Source: Pseudomonadota bacterium (GTDB lineage: Bacteria; Pseudomonadota; Gammaproteobacteria; Steroidobacterales; Steroidobacteraceae). From it: a stretch of 6,425 nucleotides of DNA. The position numbers and the translations under genes were made by a program. The notes beneath the pieces were generated by a model. It made no database searches. It was not told the origin of the DNA and worked only from the letters and a program-made list of their open reading frames with translations. Below are positions 1-6,361 of this stretch, piece by piece. Location: the NCBI GenBank assembly GCA_021826035.1, contig JAKBBE010000146.1, forward strand, positions 1 to 6,425, given 5' to 3'. The stretch's first letter is position 1. Each line of letters starts with the position of its first letter.

Positions 1-5
1 TTAGT

Positions 6-469
6 CTAGCGCGCACGCCGCTCATCCAGTTGCTGCACGCCCCGAACAAGATCTTCCGCGATAGAGCTCGTTGCCAGTGGGTTCCGCGATGTCGGGTTGG
101 GCAGGAACGACACGTTCGCCCCGAATTCACTCGTTAGCCTCAATTGTAAAGTAACGATCGTCGGCGGGCCCGAGTCGACGGAGACTTCCGAAGCATTGGC
201 GGGCTCGATGCGAGCCTCGCGTTTGCCGCGACGAATCACGAGGTGGTCTCCCCCATCGAGGACTTCGTCGGCTAGTCCCCACATTCGTCGCTTGAAGACT
301 ATGGCCAATATGACGCCCAAGATGACTCGCGTGACGGCGAGTGTCGGGTAGTCGGGGGCGGCATTTTGCTCTCATCGGAGAGCATCCACGCACAAACTGC
401 GACGTACATGACGGCGGGAAGCGCGTACTTGAAAAGCGGAATGTGCTTGGTACCCGATATTCGCTTCAA
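6..469 (-). pseudogene. Two-helix membrane protein of unknown function, frameshifted
   Basis: The downstream frame ends in TAG at 6-8 and gives a soluble tail of about 100 residues (WGLADEVLDGGDHLVIRRG, later NPLATSSIAEDLVRGVQQLD). This resembles small conserved hypothetical proteins with two N-terminal membrane helices and a PH-like beta-rich tail; the resemblance is from memory of the family. The first helix (LFKYALPAVMYVAVCAWML) lies upstream in another frame, beginning at a TTG codon at 469 (MKRISGTKH). The second helix (TLAVTRVILGVILAIVF) is in the downstream frame. The two frames meet at a run of five G at 354-358 on the plus strand. One additional base there would give a continuous protein of about 154 residues. 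A TGA in the downstream frame near 370 stops that frame from extending further upstream. The protein's function is unknown. The break is either a real mutation or a homopolymer sequencing error. No clear ribosome binding site precedes the TTG, so the start is tentative. Confidence 0.6.
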
Positions 470-576
470 GCTATCAATGTTGGCGGGAGGTGGGAGCAGG
501 TTCTCAGGAATTCTTATGCTTCTTCACTTTGCCTTTTTTACTGCATTCTGGGCCGCAGTGCAGGCATGCAGCGGGT

Positions 577-1125
577 TCACCTCGATGACGGCTCCCTTGT
601 CTGTCGGTCGGAAGCTACGCTTTCAATCGCCGGCTGCATGCTCGGCGTTTGCCGTCGTCTGGGACGAGTCTCTAGGATGTCATCCACTTTGGAATTCCAG
701 TACTCGACATATTTCCCGTAGGCAAGGACAGAGGTTAGGAAAGCGACATGCTCTGGGCAGTCGACGCGGTAGGCGAGAATGCTCGGCAGACCTTCGCGCC
801 GCGCCCTTGCTACGCGATGATTGCCGTCGATGAGGTTATATCGGCCCGGGGAGATCTCCGCAAGGATCACCGGGCGCGAGAGGTCCGCCGCAGCGGTCGT
901 CAGCTCGTTTAACCCCGGGCTGGTACCACCATAGTGCATCTCGGCTAGCAGGACCGGGTCAGCATGGAACTTTCCAGAAGTGCCGATGTAGGTAAGGAGC
1001 CGTGAGATGTTGAATTCGAAGATTCCGTTGAGATAGATTTCCTCGCCCGCCTGGGCCTCACACGGGCGAAAGTGCGGGTCCAGGGCAAGTCGCATGGGCA
1101 TGGGATGAGGGCCGGCTGAGGTCAT
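577..1125 (-). CDS. ParB/sulfiredoxin-like domain protein
   Basis: This 182-residue protein has the ParB N-terminal/sulfiredoxin-fold signature LIDGNHRVARARREG at about residues 98-112. DGNHR at 100-104 corresponds to the nucleotide-binding loop of ParB-type CTP/ATP-binding domains. The segment before it (SRPVILAEISPGRYN) fits the usual beta strands. No HTH or ParB dimerisation domain is visible, so it is not a chromosome-partition ParB but one of the short stand-alone members. The partner, substrate and exact role of these short proteins are not known to me. The last 30 residues (after YVEYWNSKVDD) are Arg/Ser/Pro-rich and look unstructured. The ATG at 1125 is the first in-frame start but lacks a clear Shine-Dalgarno. 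Other in-frame ATGs are at residues 9 and 11, just before the conserved-looking LALDPHFRPCE. The broken membrane-protein gene follows on the same strand after about 107 bp. Confidence 0.78.
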   Translation of the reverse strand: MTSAGPHPMPMRLALDPHFRPCEAQAGEEIYLNGIFEFNISRLLTYIGTSGKFHADPVLLAEMHYGGTSPGLNELTTAAADLSRPVILAEISPGRYNLIDGNHRVARARREGLPSILAYRVDCPEHVAFLTSVLAYGKYVEYWNSKVDDILETRPRRRQTPSMQPAIESVASDRQTREPSSR

Positions 1126-1433
1126 TATTTTGTATTTCAGAACGATCTTACGATGAGCCCGGAAAGGACCCGAAGAGCAATATCCCGAGCGGTGCCCGAA
1201 TCGTTACCCCGGCAGGACGCCCCGAAGCGCCAGCAGTCAGGCCTGGCGGCCGGCCACGAGAGAGAAGCTTGTCGTGCTCGCGGGCTGTTTTGCAAGTGAT
1301 TGCGAGGGGCTGGCGGCGTGCCTTGAGTCCAGGATCCGCAGTACGATCTCGCTTTGATACCGGGATCACGGGGCGACGCTGGCGATCTGGTCTATTCTTG
1401 ACAGTAGATTGGAGATCCACCGGAACCTGACGT
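1126..1433. other. Gene-free divergent spacer
   Basis: This 308-base stretch separates the minus-strand ParB-like gene from the plus-strand DUF2726 operon, so promoters for both should lie here. A TTGACA hexamer sits at 1398-1403 on the plus strand, but no convincing -10 box follows at 16-18 bp. Open frames through the spacer have the uneven composition of shadows, and I recognise no RNA gene, remnant or repeat. Confidence 0.5.
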
Positions 1434-1985
1434 ATGGCGACCGAGGTACTTTGGCTCACGGCGATCGCTGTGGTTGTTGCCGCCGCCGCACTGGCACGGC
1501 CTCGCCGGCGAGCGGTTCATGGGCGCGACCGGCCATGGCCGCTCGAGCCGACTCCAACGCTTCTCAGCGAGCCGGAGCAGGTGCTCTACCGGCGATTGGT
1601 GGAGGCGCTGCCGGAGTATCGTGTGCTCACCCAGGTGCAGTTGGCGCGCGTGCTGCGATTCAAGCGGGGTCAGCGCGATCGAGCCGTGTGGAACAGGATC
1701 AGCCAGCTTTCGCTTGACTTCTTGATCGCAAGACCCGACACGAGCATTATCGCTGCGGTCGAGCTCGACGATTCCAGTCATCTCCGCGCTGATCGTCAGG
1801 ACGCCGACGCGAGAAAACAGCACGCCCTAGAGTCTGCAGGAGTTCCGCTGATCAGGTGGCGAGTCGGGAAGATGCCTGATGTAGTATCTATCAAGTCAGC
1901 TGTGGCCGGTCTGGGCGGTGGAAGGCTCGCGGAACCGTACACTGAGACGACCGCGCGCAAGGCCGGAACTGTGCCCGTTCGCTGA
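1434..1985 (+). CDS. Membrane-anchored DUF2726-type nuclease-like protein
   Basis: This 183-residue protein starts with a hydrophobic segment at about residues 4-20 (VLWLTAIAVVVAAAALA) followed by an Arg-rich stretch, which suggests an N-terminal anchor with the rest in the cytoplasm. A DUF2726-like domain follows from about residue 43: LLSEPEQVLYRRLVEALP, then VLTQVQLARVLR, then SLDFLIARPD and AAVELDDSSH, ending in AGVPLIRWRV. DUF2726 is generally viewed as related to the restriction-endonuclease/Vsr fold. D95 and E110-x-D112 occupy the expected acidic positions, with Asp rather than Lys in the ExK slot. No activity is established here. TGA at 1428 lies in frame just upstream, so ATG 1434 is the first ATG available. 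GGAA at 1422-1425 is a weak ribosome binding site. The next gene starts 26 bp after the stop, which suggests one transcript. Confidence 0.75.
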   Translation: MATEVLWLTAIAVVVAAAALARPRRRAVHGRDRPWPLEPTPTLLSEPEQVLYRRLVEALPEYRVLTQVQLARVLRFKRGQRDRAVWNRISQLSLDFLIARPDTSIIAAVELDDSSHLRADRQDADARKQHALESAGVPLIRWRVGKMPDVVSIKSAVAGLGGGRLAEPYTETTARKAGTVPVR

Positions 1986-2011
1986 CGAGTTTCGAGGAAG
2001 AGCCAAGACCG

Positions 2012-2947
2012 ATGGACGATCAAGACAACCCATGTCTGGCATCTCATCGCCGGTGCATCGAGCGCATTTCCCAGAATTGGCCGGCCTTTCTCGCGACGAG
2101 ATGTGATCGCCTGCGGCACGGGGGTGAGACAGAGAGAGTCGCCGAGGCGATCACGGAGGACTTATTTACTGGGGTGCTCGATTGGAGCAAGGGCGATCTG
2201 ATGTACCAGGTCGGGTATGCCGATATTGTCATCAGCAACCATCTTGCGAAATATCTGGTCATCGAGGTGAAACGCCCGGGGATGCTTTTCCCGGGTCGAA
2301 CGGCGCTCGAGAACGCAATAGCGCAGGCACGACGGTATGCGGGGGAGCAGAAGATACCGTCCGTAGCGGCAACCGATGGACGGTACCTTTATGCGGCGGA
2401 CGTCACGGGCGGCGGTCTGACCGATCGGGTGATGATTGATCTCAGCTCCGCGGATGCGCCGGTTGAATTGTGGAACCTGAGCGTCCACGGAATCTATCGT
2501 GCCCCAACCGGTTCAGTTGGAAGCGTTGCGATCCTTCCGGAAGCCTCCGTGCTGCCTGCGCAGCAAGAGTTGGCGATCCTTGTGCATCCCAAATACAAGC
2601 TGCCCGCTCCGTGCTTCGCGTATGTACCGGATGCCAGCCGCCCGGCGACCTGGAAGCTGCCATACCGCATGATGGACGGTGCTGTGGATCGCAAACGGCT
2701 TCCCAAAGCGATCCAGGCGATCCTGGGCAATTACCGCGGGGCAAGGGTGGGAGGCATCCCCGAAGGGGATATGCGCGCGGTGCTGGTCCGCCTTGCGCGC
2801 GCAGCCTGGAGTGAAGGCCGAATGCCGCCGAGGGCGCTCGCGCCCGCTCCCGCATACCAACAGCTCGCCCTGGTGCTTGCTCAGTTGGGGCTGTCTGAGC
2901 AGATGGTCGGCAAGGATACCGAGGACGTAGGTTCCTCAGGGGGATAG
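2012..2947 (+). CDS. HsdR-N-like PD-(D/E)XK nuclease-domain protein
   Basis: This 311-residue protein carries the N-terminal nuclease signature seen in type I restriction HsdR subunits and their stand-alone relatives. An acidic helix (EAITEDLFTGVLDW, 45-58) is followed by YQVGYADIVI with D71 and then YLVIEVKRPG with E85 and K87, which together form D...ExK. QARRYA at 105-110 fits the QxxxY motif common in this group. No helicase motor or methyltransferase is present in the protein or next to it, so this is not a conventional type I enzyme. Residues from about 150 to 311 match nothing I recognise. They contain a likely beta-rich part and a helical part (LPKAIQAILGNYRGARVGG and MRAVLVRLARAAWSEGRMPP). 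A GAGGAAG ribosome binding site at 1994-2000 precedes the ATG by 11 bases. The gene follows the DUF2726 gene by 26 bp, so the pair is probably co-transcribed. DNA cleavage is a family inference only. Confidence 0.7.
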   Translation: MDDQDNPCLASHRRCIERISQNWPAFLATRCDRLRHGGETERVAEAITEDLFTGVLDWSKGDLMYQVGYADIVISNHLAKYLVIEVKRPGMLFPGRTALENAIAQARRYAGEQKIPSVAATDGRYLYAADVTGGGLTDRVMIDLSSADAPVELWNLSVHGIYRAPTGSVGSVAILPEASVLPAQQELAILVHPKYKLPAPCFAYVPDASRPATWKLPYRMMDGAVDRKRLPKAIQAILGNYRGARVGGIPEGDMRAVLVRLARAAWSEGRMPPRALAPAPAYQQLALVLAQLGLSEQMVGKDTEDVGSSGG

Positions 2948-3205
2948 GCAACGAACTGCAATGGGATCAGCCCCAGCGCGAAATCCATGGTCGTTCGCAC
3001 GTCGTCGGCTTCGACCAGCGGGGTTCATCCCAGGAAACTGGAACCAGCTGTTATTTTAGACCCGGAACCAACGGCGTTCGCGGGAAAAAAGTCCAACGAA
3101 ATCAATGGTCGGGGTGAAGCGCCACACGCTGTTCCTGCAATCCCCGTTCGAGTTCGCCTGAGGTGACCCTGCGATCGCCCACTGCGCTGTCGAGGCGCGA
3201 GACGG
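2948..3205. other. Spacer between convergent genes
   Basis: This 258-base stretch lies between the converging nuclease-domain gene and higA. A run of six A at 3085-3090 has no good hairpin beside it, so I do not call a terminator. A minus-strand stretch at about 2948-3034 reads like protein (LVEADDVRTTMDFALGLIPL) but begins after a stop and matches no family I know. It may be a gene remnant. Confidence 0.3.
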
Positions 3206-3586
3206 TCACGCAGCGATTTCGGACGATCGCACTGGCGGGATGAGCAGGTCCGCGGGAATATGAAACCGCTGGCGGAGTCTGCGCACCATGGTCATGCTCA
3301 GCTCGCGCTTTCCGGTCAGTACCTCGCTTACACGGCTGGCCGTTCCCAGAAGGGGTATTAGGTCGCCACGCGACAGTCCGTGCTGATCCATCAAATAGGT
3401 GAGAAGGTCGGGGAGCGACGGCACACGTCGCGGCCATCGAGAGCGCTCATACGCCTCGGTAAGGCATGCTTGAGCCACCATCCTGGCTTGGTCTGCCGGA
3501 TCGCTCGAGTTCATCAGCCTCTCGACCAGCGCCTTGGCCTGAGCATGATCCGCGTCGTTTTGAATGACGATCACTGTGGTCTTCAT
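3206..3586 (-). CDS. higA: HigA-type antitoxin (XRE-family HTH)
   Basis: This 126-residue protein is encoded directly after the toxin, and its ATG shares one base with the toxin's TAA (TAATG), so translation is probably coupled. Residues 1-50 form a helical N-terminal part. Residues about 58-116 form an XRE-type helix-turn-helix: LPDLLTYLMDQHGLSRGDL, then GTASRVSEVLTGKRELS as turn and recognition helix, then MVRRLRQRFHIPADLLI. This is the architecture of HigA-like antitoxins, which bind and neutralise the HigB RNase and repress their own promoter. The frame looks intact, with no missing segments. The gene order toxin then antitoxin is typical of higBA. A perfect palindrome upstream of the operon is a candidate binding site. 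Assignment to the HigA family is confident. I cannot test whether the system is functional. Confidence 0.88.
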   Translation of the reverse strand: MKTTVIVIQNDADHAQAKALVERLMNSSDPADQARMVAQACLTEAYERSRWPRRVPSLPDLLTYLMDQHGLSRGDLIPLLGTASRVSEVLTGKRELSMTMVRRLRQRFHIPADLLIPPVRSSEIAA

Positions 3587-3897
3587 TACACGGTCTCCGC
3601 ATCAACCTTGTCGTAGTCCTCGTGCGATCCAAAAAATCGGATCATCAATACGCCATGGGCGTACTGCACGACGGCAATCAGTCGATAGTCATTGCCCTTG
3701 ATGTTGAATACCACCCGGCTGCCCTTGAGAATGCTCGCCTTCGGGTGAGCCTTCTTCACGTCCTCCGGCCTTCTCCATTGCGCCTTCTCTACTATGGCCG
3801 CCCAAACATCGTACTGTGCTCGTGCAGCCTTGATCCCACGGTGGCCTACCCGAGCCGCGAAATAGCGTTCCACGACGTCGGTGCCGATGACGATCAT
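3586..3897 (-). CDS. higB: HigB-type mRNA interferase toxin
   Basis: The protein has the HigB-toxin family signature in its C-terminal half: SRVVFNIKGNDYRLIAVVQY followed by GVLMIRFFGSHEDYDKVDA. HigB toxins are small RelE-fold RNases that cut mRNA at the ribosome and are blocked by HigA. I chose the ATG at 3897 (MIVIGTDVVERYFAARVGH, 103 residues) because family members normally begin right at this first beta strand. The open frame does extend nine codons further to an ATG at 3924. That upstream ATG falls inside the palindrome proposed as the operator, which argues against it. Neither start has a strong Shine-Dalgarno. The stop overlaps the antitoxin start by one base. The frame is intact. Confidence 0.85.
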   Translation of the reverse strand: MIVIGTDVVERYFAARVGHRGIKAARAQYDVWAAIVEKAQWRRPEDVKKAHPKASILKGSRVVFNIKGNDYRLIAVVQYAHGVLMIRFFGSHEDYDKVDAETV

Positions 3898-3918
3898 GGG
3901 TCGCCATAATGCCAAGAA

Positions 3919-3933
3919 TTCCATAAAATGGAA
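3919..3933. promoter_or_regulatory. Candidate HigA operator (perfect palindrome)
   Basis: TTCCAT-AAA-ATGGAA is a perfect 6-bp inverted repeat with a 3-base spacer, lying just upstream of the preferred toxin start. On the minus strand a TATAAA hexamer lies at 3952-3947, about 13 bases before the palindrome, and could serve as the -10 box. A good -35 box at normal spacing is not evident. HigA-family antitoxins bind such palindromes to repress their own operon. The link to this site is inferred from its position. Confidence 0.5.
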
Positions 3934-4052
3934 ATGCGGATTCCAGTTTATAGAACTATCGCCGGGTACAAGCTCCTGTCGACCTGCGCGGGCGATGATG
4001 CTACTTGAGCAGCACTCCAGGGCGCTCAGTAGCCTTCAGTGGATGCAGGCAA

Positions 4053-4095
4053 TTCCCAGGACAGGATTTGAACCTGCGACACCTACGTCCCGAAC
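4053..4095 (-). repeat. tRNA-Pro(CGG) 3' half, probable attachment-site core
   Basis: On the minus strand this reads as the 3' half of a tRNA-Pro. The anticodon loop TTCGGGA (4094-4088, anticodon CGG) is followed by the 3' anticodon strand CGTAG, a five-base variable loop GTGTC and a T-arm GCAGG-TTCAAAT-CCTGT. A putative acceptor strand CCTGGGA ends at 4054, and no CCA follows. The 5' half is absent. To pair with CGTAG the five bases before the loop should be CTACG, but they read GACGG, so tRNA identity stops at about 4095/4096. Integrase elements commonly carry, or leave behind, exactly such an anticodon-loop-to-3'-end fragment, and an integrase gene starts 110 bp away. It is not a functional tRNA. 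Confidence 0.65.
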
Positions 4096-4205
4096 CGTCT
4101 TAGACCCTGTCTAGGTGTCTCAATAGCAGTCCATGCAAGTCTACAAGTTATTGATTCGACGCTGAATATCGTCTGGACCAGAATGGCGCCATCCCGGGAC
4201 TGTCC

Positions 4206-5439
4206 GTGCGTGTCGGCACGAAAGGAACCGCGAGCTGGTCGCTGCTCATCCCGGTGGCCGGCGAGGGCGGGACCAAGGCGAGCGGGAAGCTCCTCTTGGG
4301 CGGCAAGCACCGGGTGAATCTCGGCCGCTATCCGGCGGTCTCGATCGCGGAGGCGCGTGCGAAGGCCGCCAGATTGCTCGAGCAGGTCCAGCGAGGGGTG
4401 AGCCCGCTCGTGACCGCGAGCGCGGCTCGCACGGCCGGTGGCCTCACCATCGAGGATCTGTCGAAGGAATTTCTGCAGCAGTACGTCTACTCCCGGGAGC
4501 TCGACTCCGCCCGCAAGTACGAATTGGCCTTCGCCCGGCACATCAATTCCCGCATTGGGCGCCAGCTCGCCGAGCGCCTCAATCGCGAGCAGGTGCGCCG
4601 TGATGGATGCCGCACGTATTCGGCGCAAACGCCCGGCGGGGGAGCGTGGCGGCCCGATCGGGGGAGTGGAGGCGGGGCCCGCACCACTATGGGCGTGCTC
4701 CGCCACAGGTACTCCTGGGCGATCAATGAAGCGAAGCTCAGGCGTTCGGACAACCCCGCCAGCAACATCGTCAGGAACCTGCCGAAACGCAAGGCGCGAG
4801 ACGTCGTGCTGTCATTCAGCGAAGCGCGCACCGTCTGGCAAGCCGCGGAGTCGACCGGCCATCCGTTCGGGACACACGTGCAGCTCCTGCTCCTCACGGC
4901 TTGCCGCTGCGATGAATGGGTCTCGGCGCGCGTGAGCTGGATCGACATGGAGCAGGCGCTCATGGTGATCCCGGCCGGCGCGTGCAAGAGCGATCACGTT
5001 CATGTCGTGCCGCTCGTGTCGCAGGCAATGGAGATCGTAAAGCGCATCCCGAAACCGAAGCAGGGCGATTACCTTCTCTCGAGCACGGATGGGCGCGCCG
5101 ATACAGGGGGTGCCGAAGTATTTCCGCACTCGTCTCCCCGATGCGATCCTCGCGGTCACCGGAGAGAAGTTTGCCAAGAAGTTCAGCTCGCACGATCTGC
5201 GTCGGACGGTCGCGACGCGCCTCGCGGAAAGCCTCGGCGATGCGGGCGACAAGCTCGTCAAGCGAGTCCTCGGCCACTCCGATGGGAGCGTGACCGCAAT
5301 CTACAATCGGTACGGGTACGTGAAGGAGATGCGGAAGGCGCTCGAGCAGTGGGCGAATGATCTGACGAATACGCCCGCGCCGGAGCATCCGTCGGGTCCT
5401 CTCGCGCGGCCGAGTGCTCACCAATACGAGTTTTCGTAA
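4206..5439 (+). pseudogene. P4-type tyrosine recombinase/integrase, multiply frameshifted
   Basis: This is a site-specific integrase of the DUF4102/P4 type. The N-terminal arm-binding part reads NLGRYPAVSIAEARAKAARL, the core-binding part LDSARKYELAFARHINSRIG, and then the catalytic domain follows. The catalytic residues are all present: Arg in TACRCDEW (4905-4907), Lys in CKSDHVHV, H-x-x-R in SHDLRRT (5191-5202), His in LGHSDG (5275-5277) and the Tyr nucleophile in AIYNRYGY (5302-5304). They do not share one frame. The frame leaves at about 4596-4600, runs as VMDAARIRRKRPAGERGG, returns at about 4674-4677 into ARTTMGVLRHRYSWA, and shifts again at about 5094-5098 (STDGR to PIQGVPKYFRTR). Family-like sequence (EYRLDQNGAIPGLS) also precedes the GTG at 4206, back to a TGA at 4152. 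The usual first 15 or so residues are therefore missing. The reconstructed length is about 427 codons, near normal. It is inactive if the frameshifts are real. Confidence 0.82.
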
Positions 5440-5546
5440 GTCATTGAATATATAGACAGATTCTATCGGCTATTATTCGAGTATTTCGTTTAATGCTTCG
5501 ACTTATTCGGTTAATGTATGATGGCCGCCAATGAGGAGAATCGCCG
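5440..5546 (+). promoter_or_regulatory. AT-rich leader with spaced direct repeats
   Basis: The spacer before the HTH gene is markedly AT-rich for this window. TTCGTTTAATG (5485-5495) and TTCGGTTAATG (5506-5516) match at 10 of 11 bases and are spaced exactly 21 bases apart, which is two helical turns. TTATTCG occurs at 5473-5479 and again at 5503-5509. TATGAT at 5517-5522 could be a -10 box, though no good -35 box is seen. AGGAGAA at 5534-5540 is a strong ribosome binding site six bases before the GTG at 5547. The repeats are plausible operators for the HTH protein encoded just downstream. Confidence 0.45.
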
Positions 5547-6014
5547 GTGGCAGCAGTATTGAGCCTGGGCCCAGAGCCCATCCAACCGACCGAAGAAATG
5601 TCGGCGCTTGCGGCCGATGCCAGTCGGCGCCTGTTTCGCGCTATGGGCGCGAATCGGCAGGAGACTTGCGTCGTTCGATTCGAGAGCGCACCCGAGGAGC
5701 CCGTGGTCCTGCCTGCTGCCGCCGTCCGACTGCTCGGCGCTCTGTTGACGGAGCTCGCCAAGGGCAATGCAGTGACCCTCATGCCGCACCACGCTGAGTT
5801 GACGACTCAGGAGGCCGCGGATCTGCTGAACATCTCCCGCCCCTATCTCGTGAGCCTGCTCGAGAATGGCCAGTTGCCCTTCCACAAGGTGGGAACGCAC
5901 CGTCGAGTTCGATTTTCGGATCTCATGACATACAAGCGACGCCGGGACGCCGAGAGCGAAGCGGCGCTGTGCGAACTTGCCGCACTTTCGCAAGACATGA
6001 AGCTCGATACCTGA
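5547..6014 (+). CDS. HTH antitoxin (excisionase-fold), partner of PIN toxin
   Basis: This 155-residue protein has two parts. Residues 1-80 form an N-terminal region with helices and VRFESAPEEPVVLPAAAVRL, of the kind that would face a toxin partner. Residues about 84-132 form a winged helix-turn-helix of the excisionase/MerR type: LTTQEAADLLNISRPYLVSL, then ENGQLPFHKVGTHRRVRFSD, then LMTYKRRRD. This combination is common in antitoxins encoded immediately before PIN-domain toxins, and a PIN gene follows here. The GTG start has a strong AGGAGAA six bases upstream. Although the domain resembles phage excisionases and the gene sits after an integrase, the extra N-terminal half and the PIN neighbour favour an antitoxin. 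It probably represses its own promoter. The frame is complete. Confidence 0.8.
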   Translation: MAAVLSLGPEPIQPTEEMSALAADASRRLFRAMGANRQETCVVRFESAPEEPVVLPAAAVRLLGALLTELAKGNAVTLMPHHAELTTQEAADLLNISRPYLVSLLENGQLPFHKVGTHRRVRFSDLMTYKRRRDAESEAALCELAALSQDMKLDT

Positions 6015-6052
6015 GCGGCAGAGCGGACGCACGGAGCATCGGGGGAGCAGAG

Positions 6053-6361
6053 TTGGCGAGCTTTACCGTCGTCTACGACGCATGCCTGCTATATCCCGCC
6101 TCGATCCGTGATCTCGTCGTGGAAGTCGGGCGCACCGGGCTGCTGCGTGCGAAATGGACGGAGCGCATCCACAGCGAATGGATCAGCGCTGTCCTGTGCC
6201 AAAGACCAGAACTCGTTCGTTCCCGGCTCGAGCGCGTTGCAGAGCTCATGAATGCGGCGGTGGACGACTGTCTCGTTTCGGGCTTCGAATCCTTGGAAGC
6301 TGGCCTGACAGGTCTTCCCGATCCCAATGACCGCCATGTGCTCGCCGCCGCCATTCACTCT
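6053..6361 (+). pseudogene. PIN-domain toxin, C-terminus lost at IS junction
   Basis: TTG at 6053 is preceded by GGGGGAG at 6041-6047 and starts 38 bp after the antitoxin stop. The first strand TVVYDACLLYP carries the first PIN acidic residue (D9, 6077-6079). The middle (IRDLVVEVGRTGLLRAKWTE, then RIHSEWISAVL) and LPDPNDRHVLAAAI at about residues 88-101 match PIN-family toxins, where the DxxDRHV acidic site coordinates metal for RNA cleavage. Relatives continue with a TxNxxDF-like strand and a total length near 180-200 residues. Here the similarity stops at about 6355, and the PIN frame runs without a stop to the window end as unrelated residues (HSPRAHRSRTTNG). The toxin is therefore cut at roughly half length and should be inactive, lacking the last part of the active site. 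Toxin identity is confident; a sequence chimera is the main alternative explanation of the break. Confidence 0.72.

Noticed and set aside
1398..1403. TTGACA as a promoter -35 box for the DUF2726 operon
   Set aside because: No acceptable -10 hexamer at 15-19 bp spacing, so it is mentioned only as part of the spacer.
1148..1459. 103-residue open frame on the minus strand across the divergent spacer
   Set aside because: No recognisable domain, Arg/Pro/Ser-rich shadow composition, and it overlaps the start of the DUF2726 gene on the other strand.
2442..2951. 169-residue open frame opposite the nuclease-domain gene
   Set aside because: Very rich in Pro, Arg and Ala; antisense shadow of a recognisable gene.
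3081..3110. Terminator at the A6 run
   Set aside because: On the minus strand the T-run is preceded by only a 3-4 bp possible stem.
3102..3437. 111-residue open frame overlapping higA on the same strand
   Set aside because: Overlaps most of the confident higA frame; its tail (SGELERGLQEQRVALHPDH) looks protein-like but no family is recognised.
4102..4112. Small inverted repeat AGAC-CCT-GTCT next to the tRNA fragment
   Set aside because: Only four base pairs; expected by chance, though it could be part of an integrase arm site.
3881..4114. 77-residue plus-strand frame reading RTGFEPATPTSRTV
   Set aside because: This peptide type is the familiar antisense reading of a tRNA T-arm and anticodon loop, which explains it without a gene.
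5547..6014. HTH protein as phage-type excisionase of the integrase
   Set aside because: It is 155 residues with an extra N-terminal half and directly precedes a PIN toxin, which is the antitoxin arrangement; excisionases are usually about 60-80 residues.
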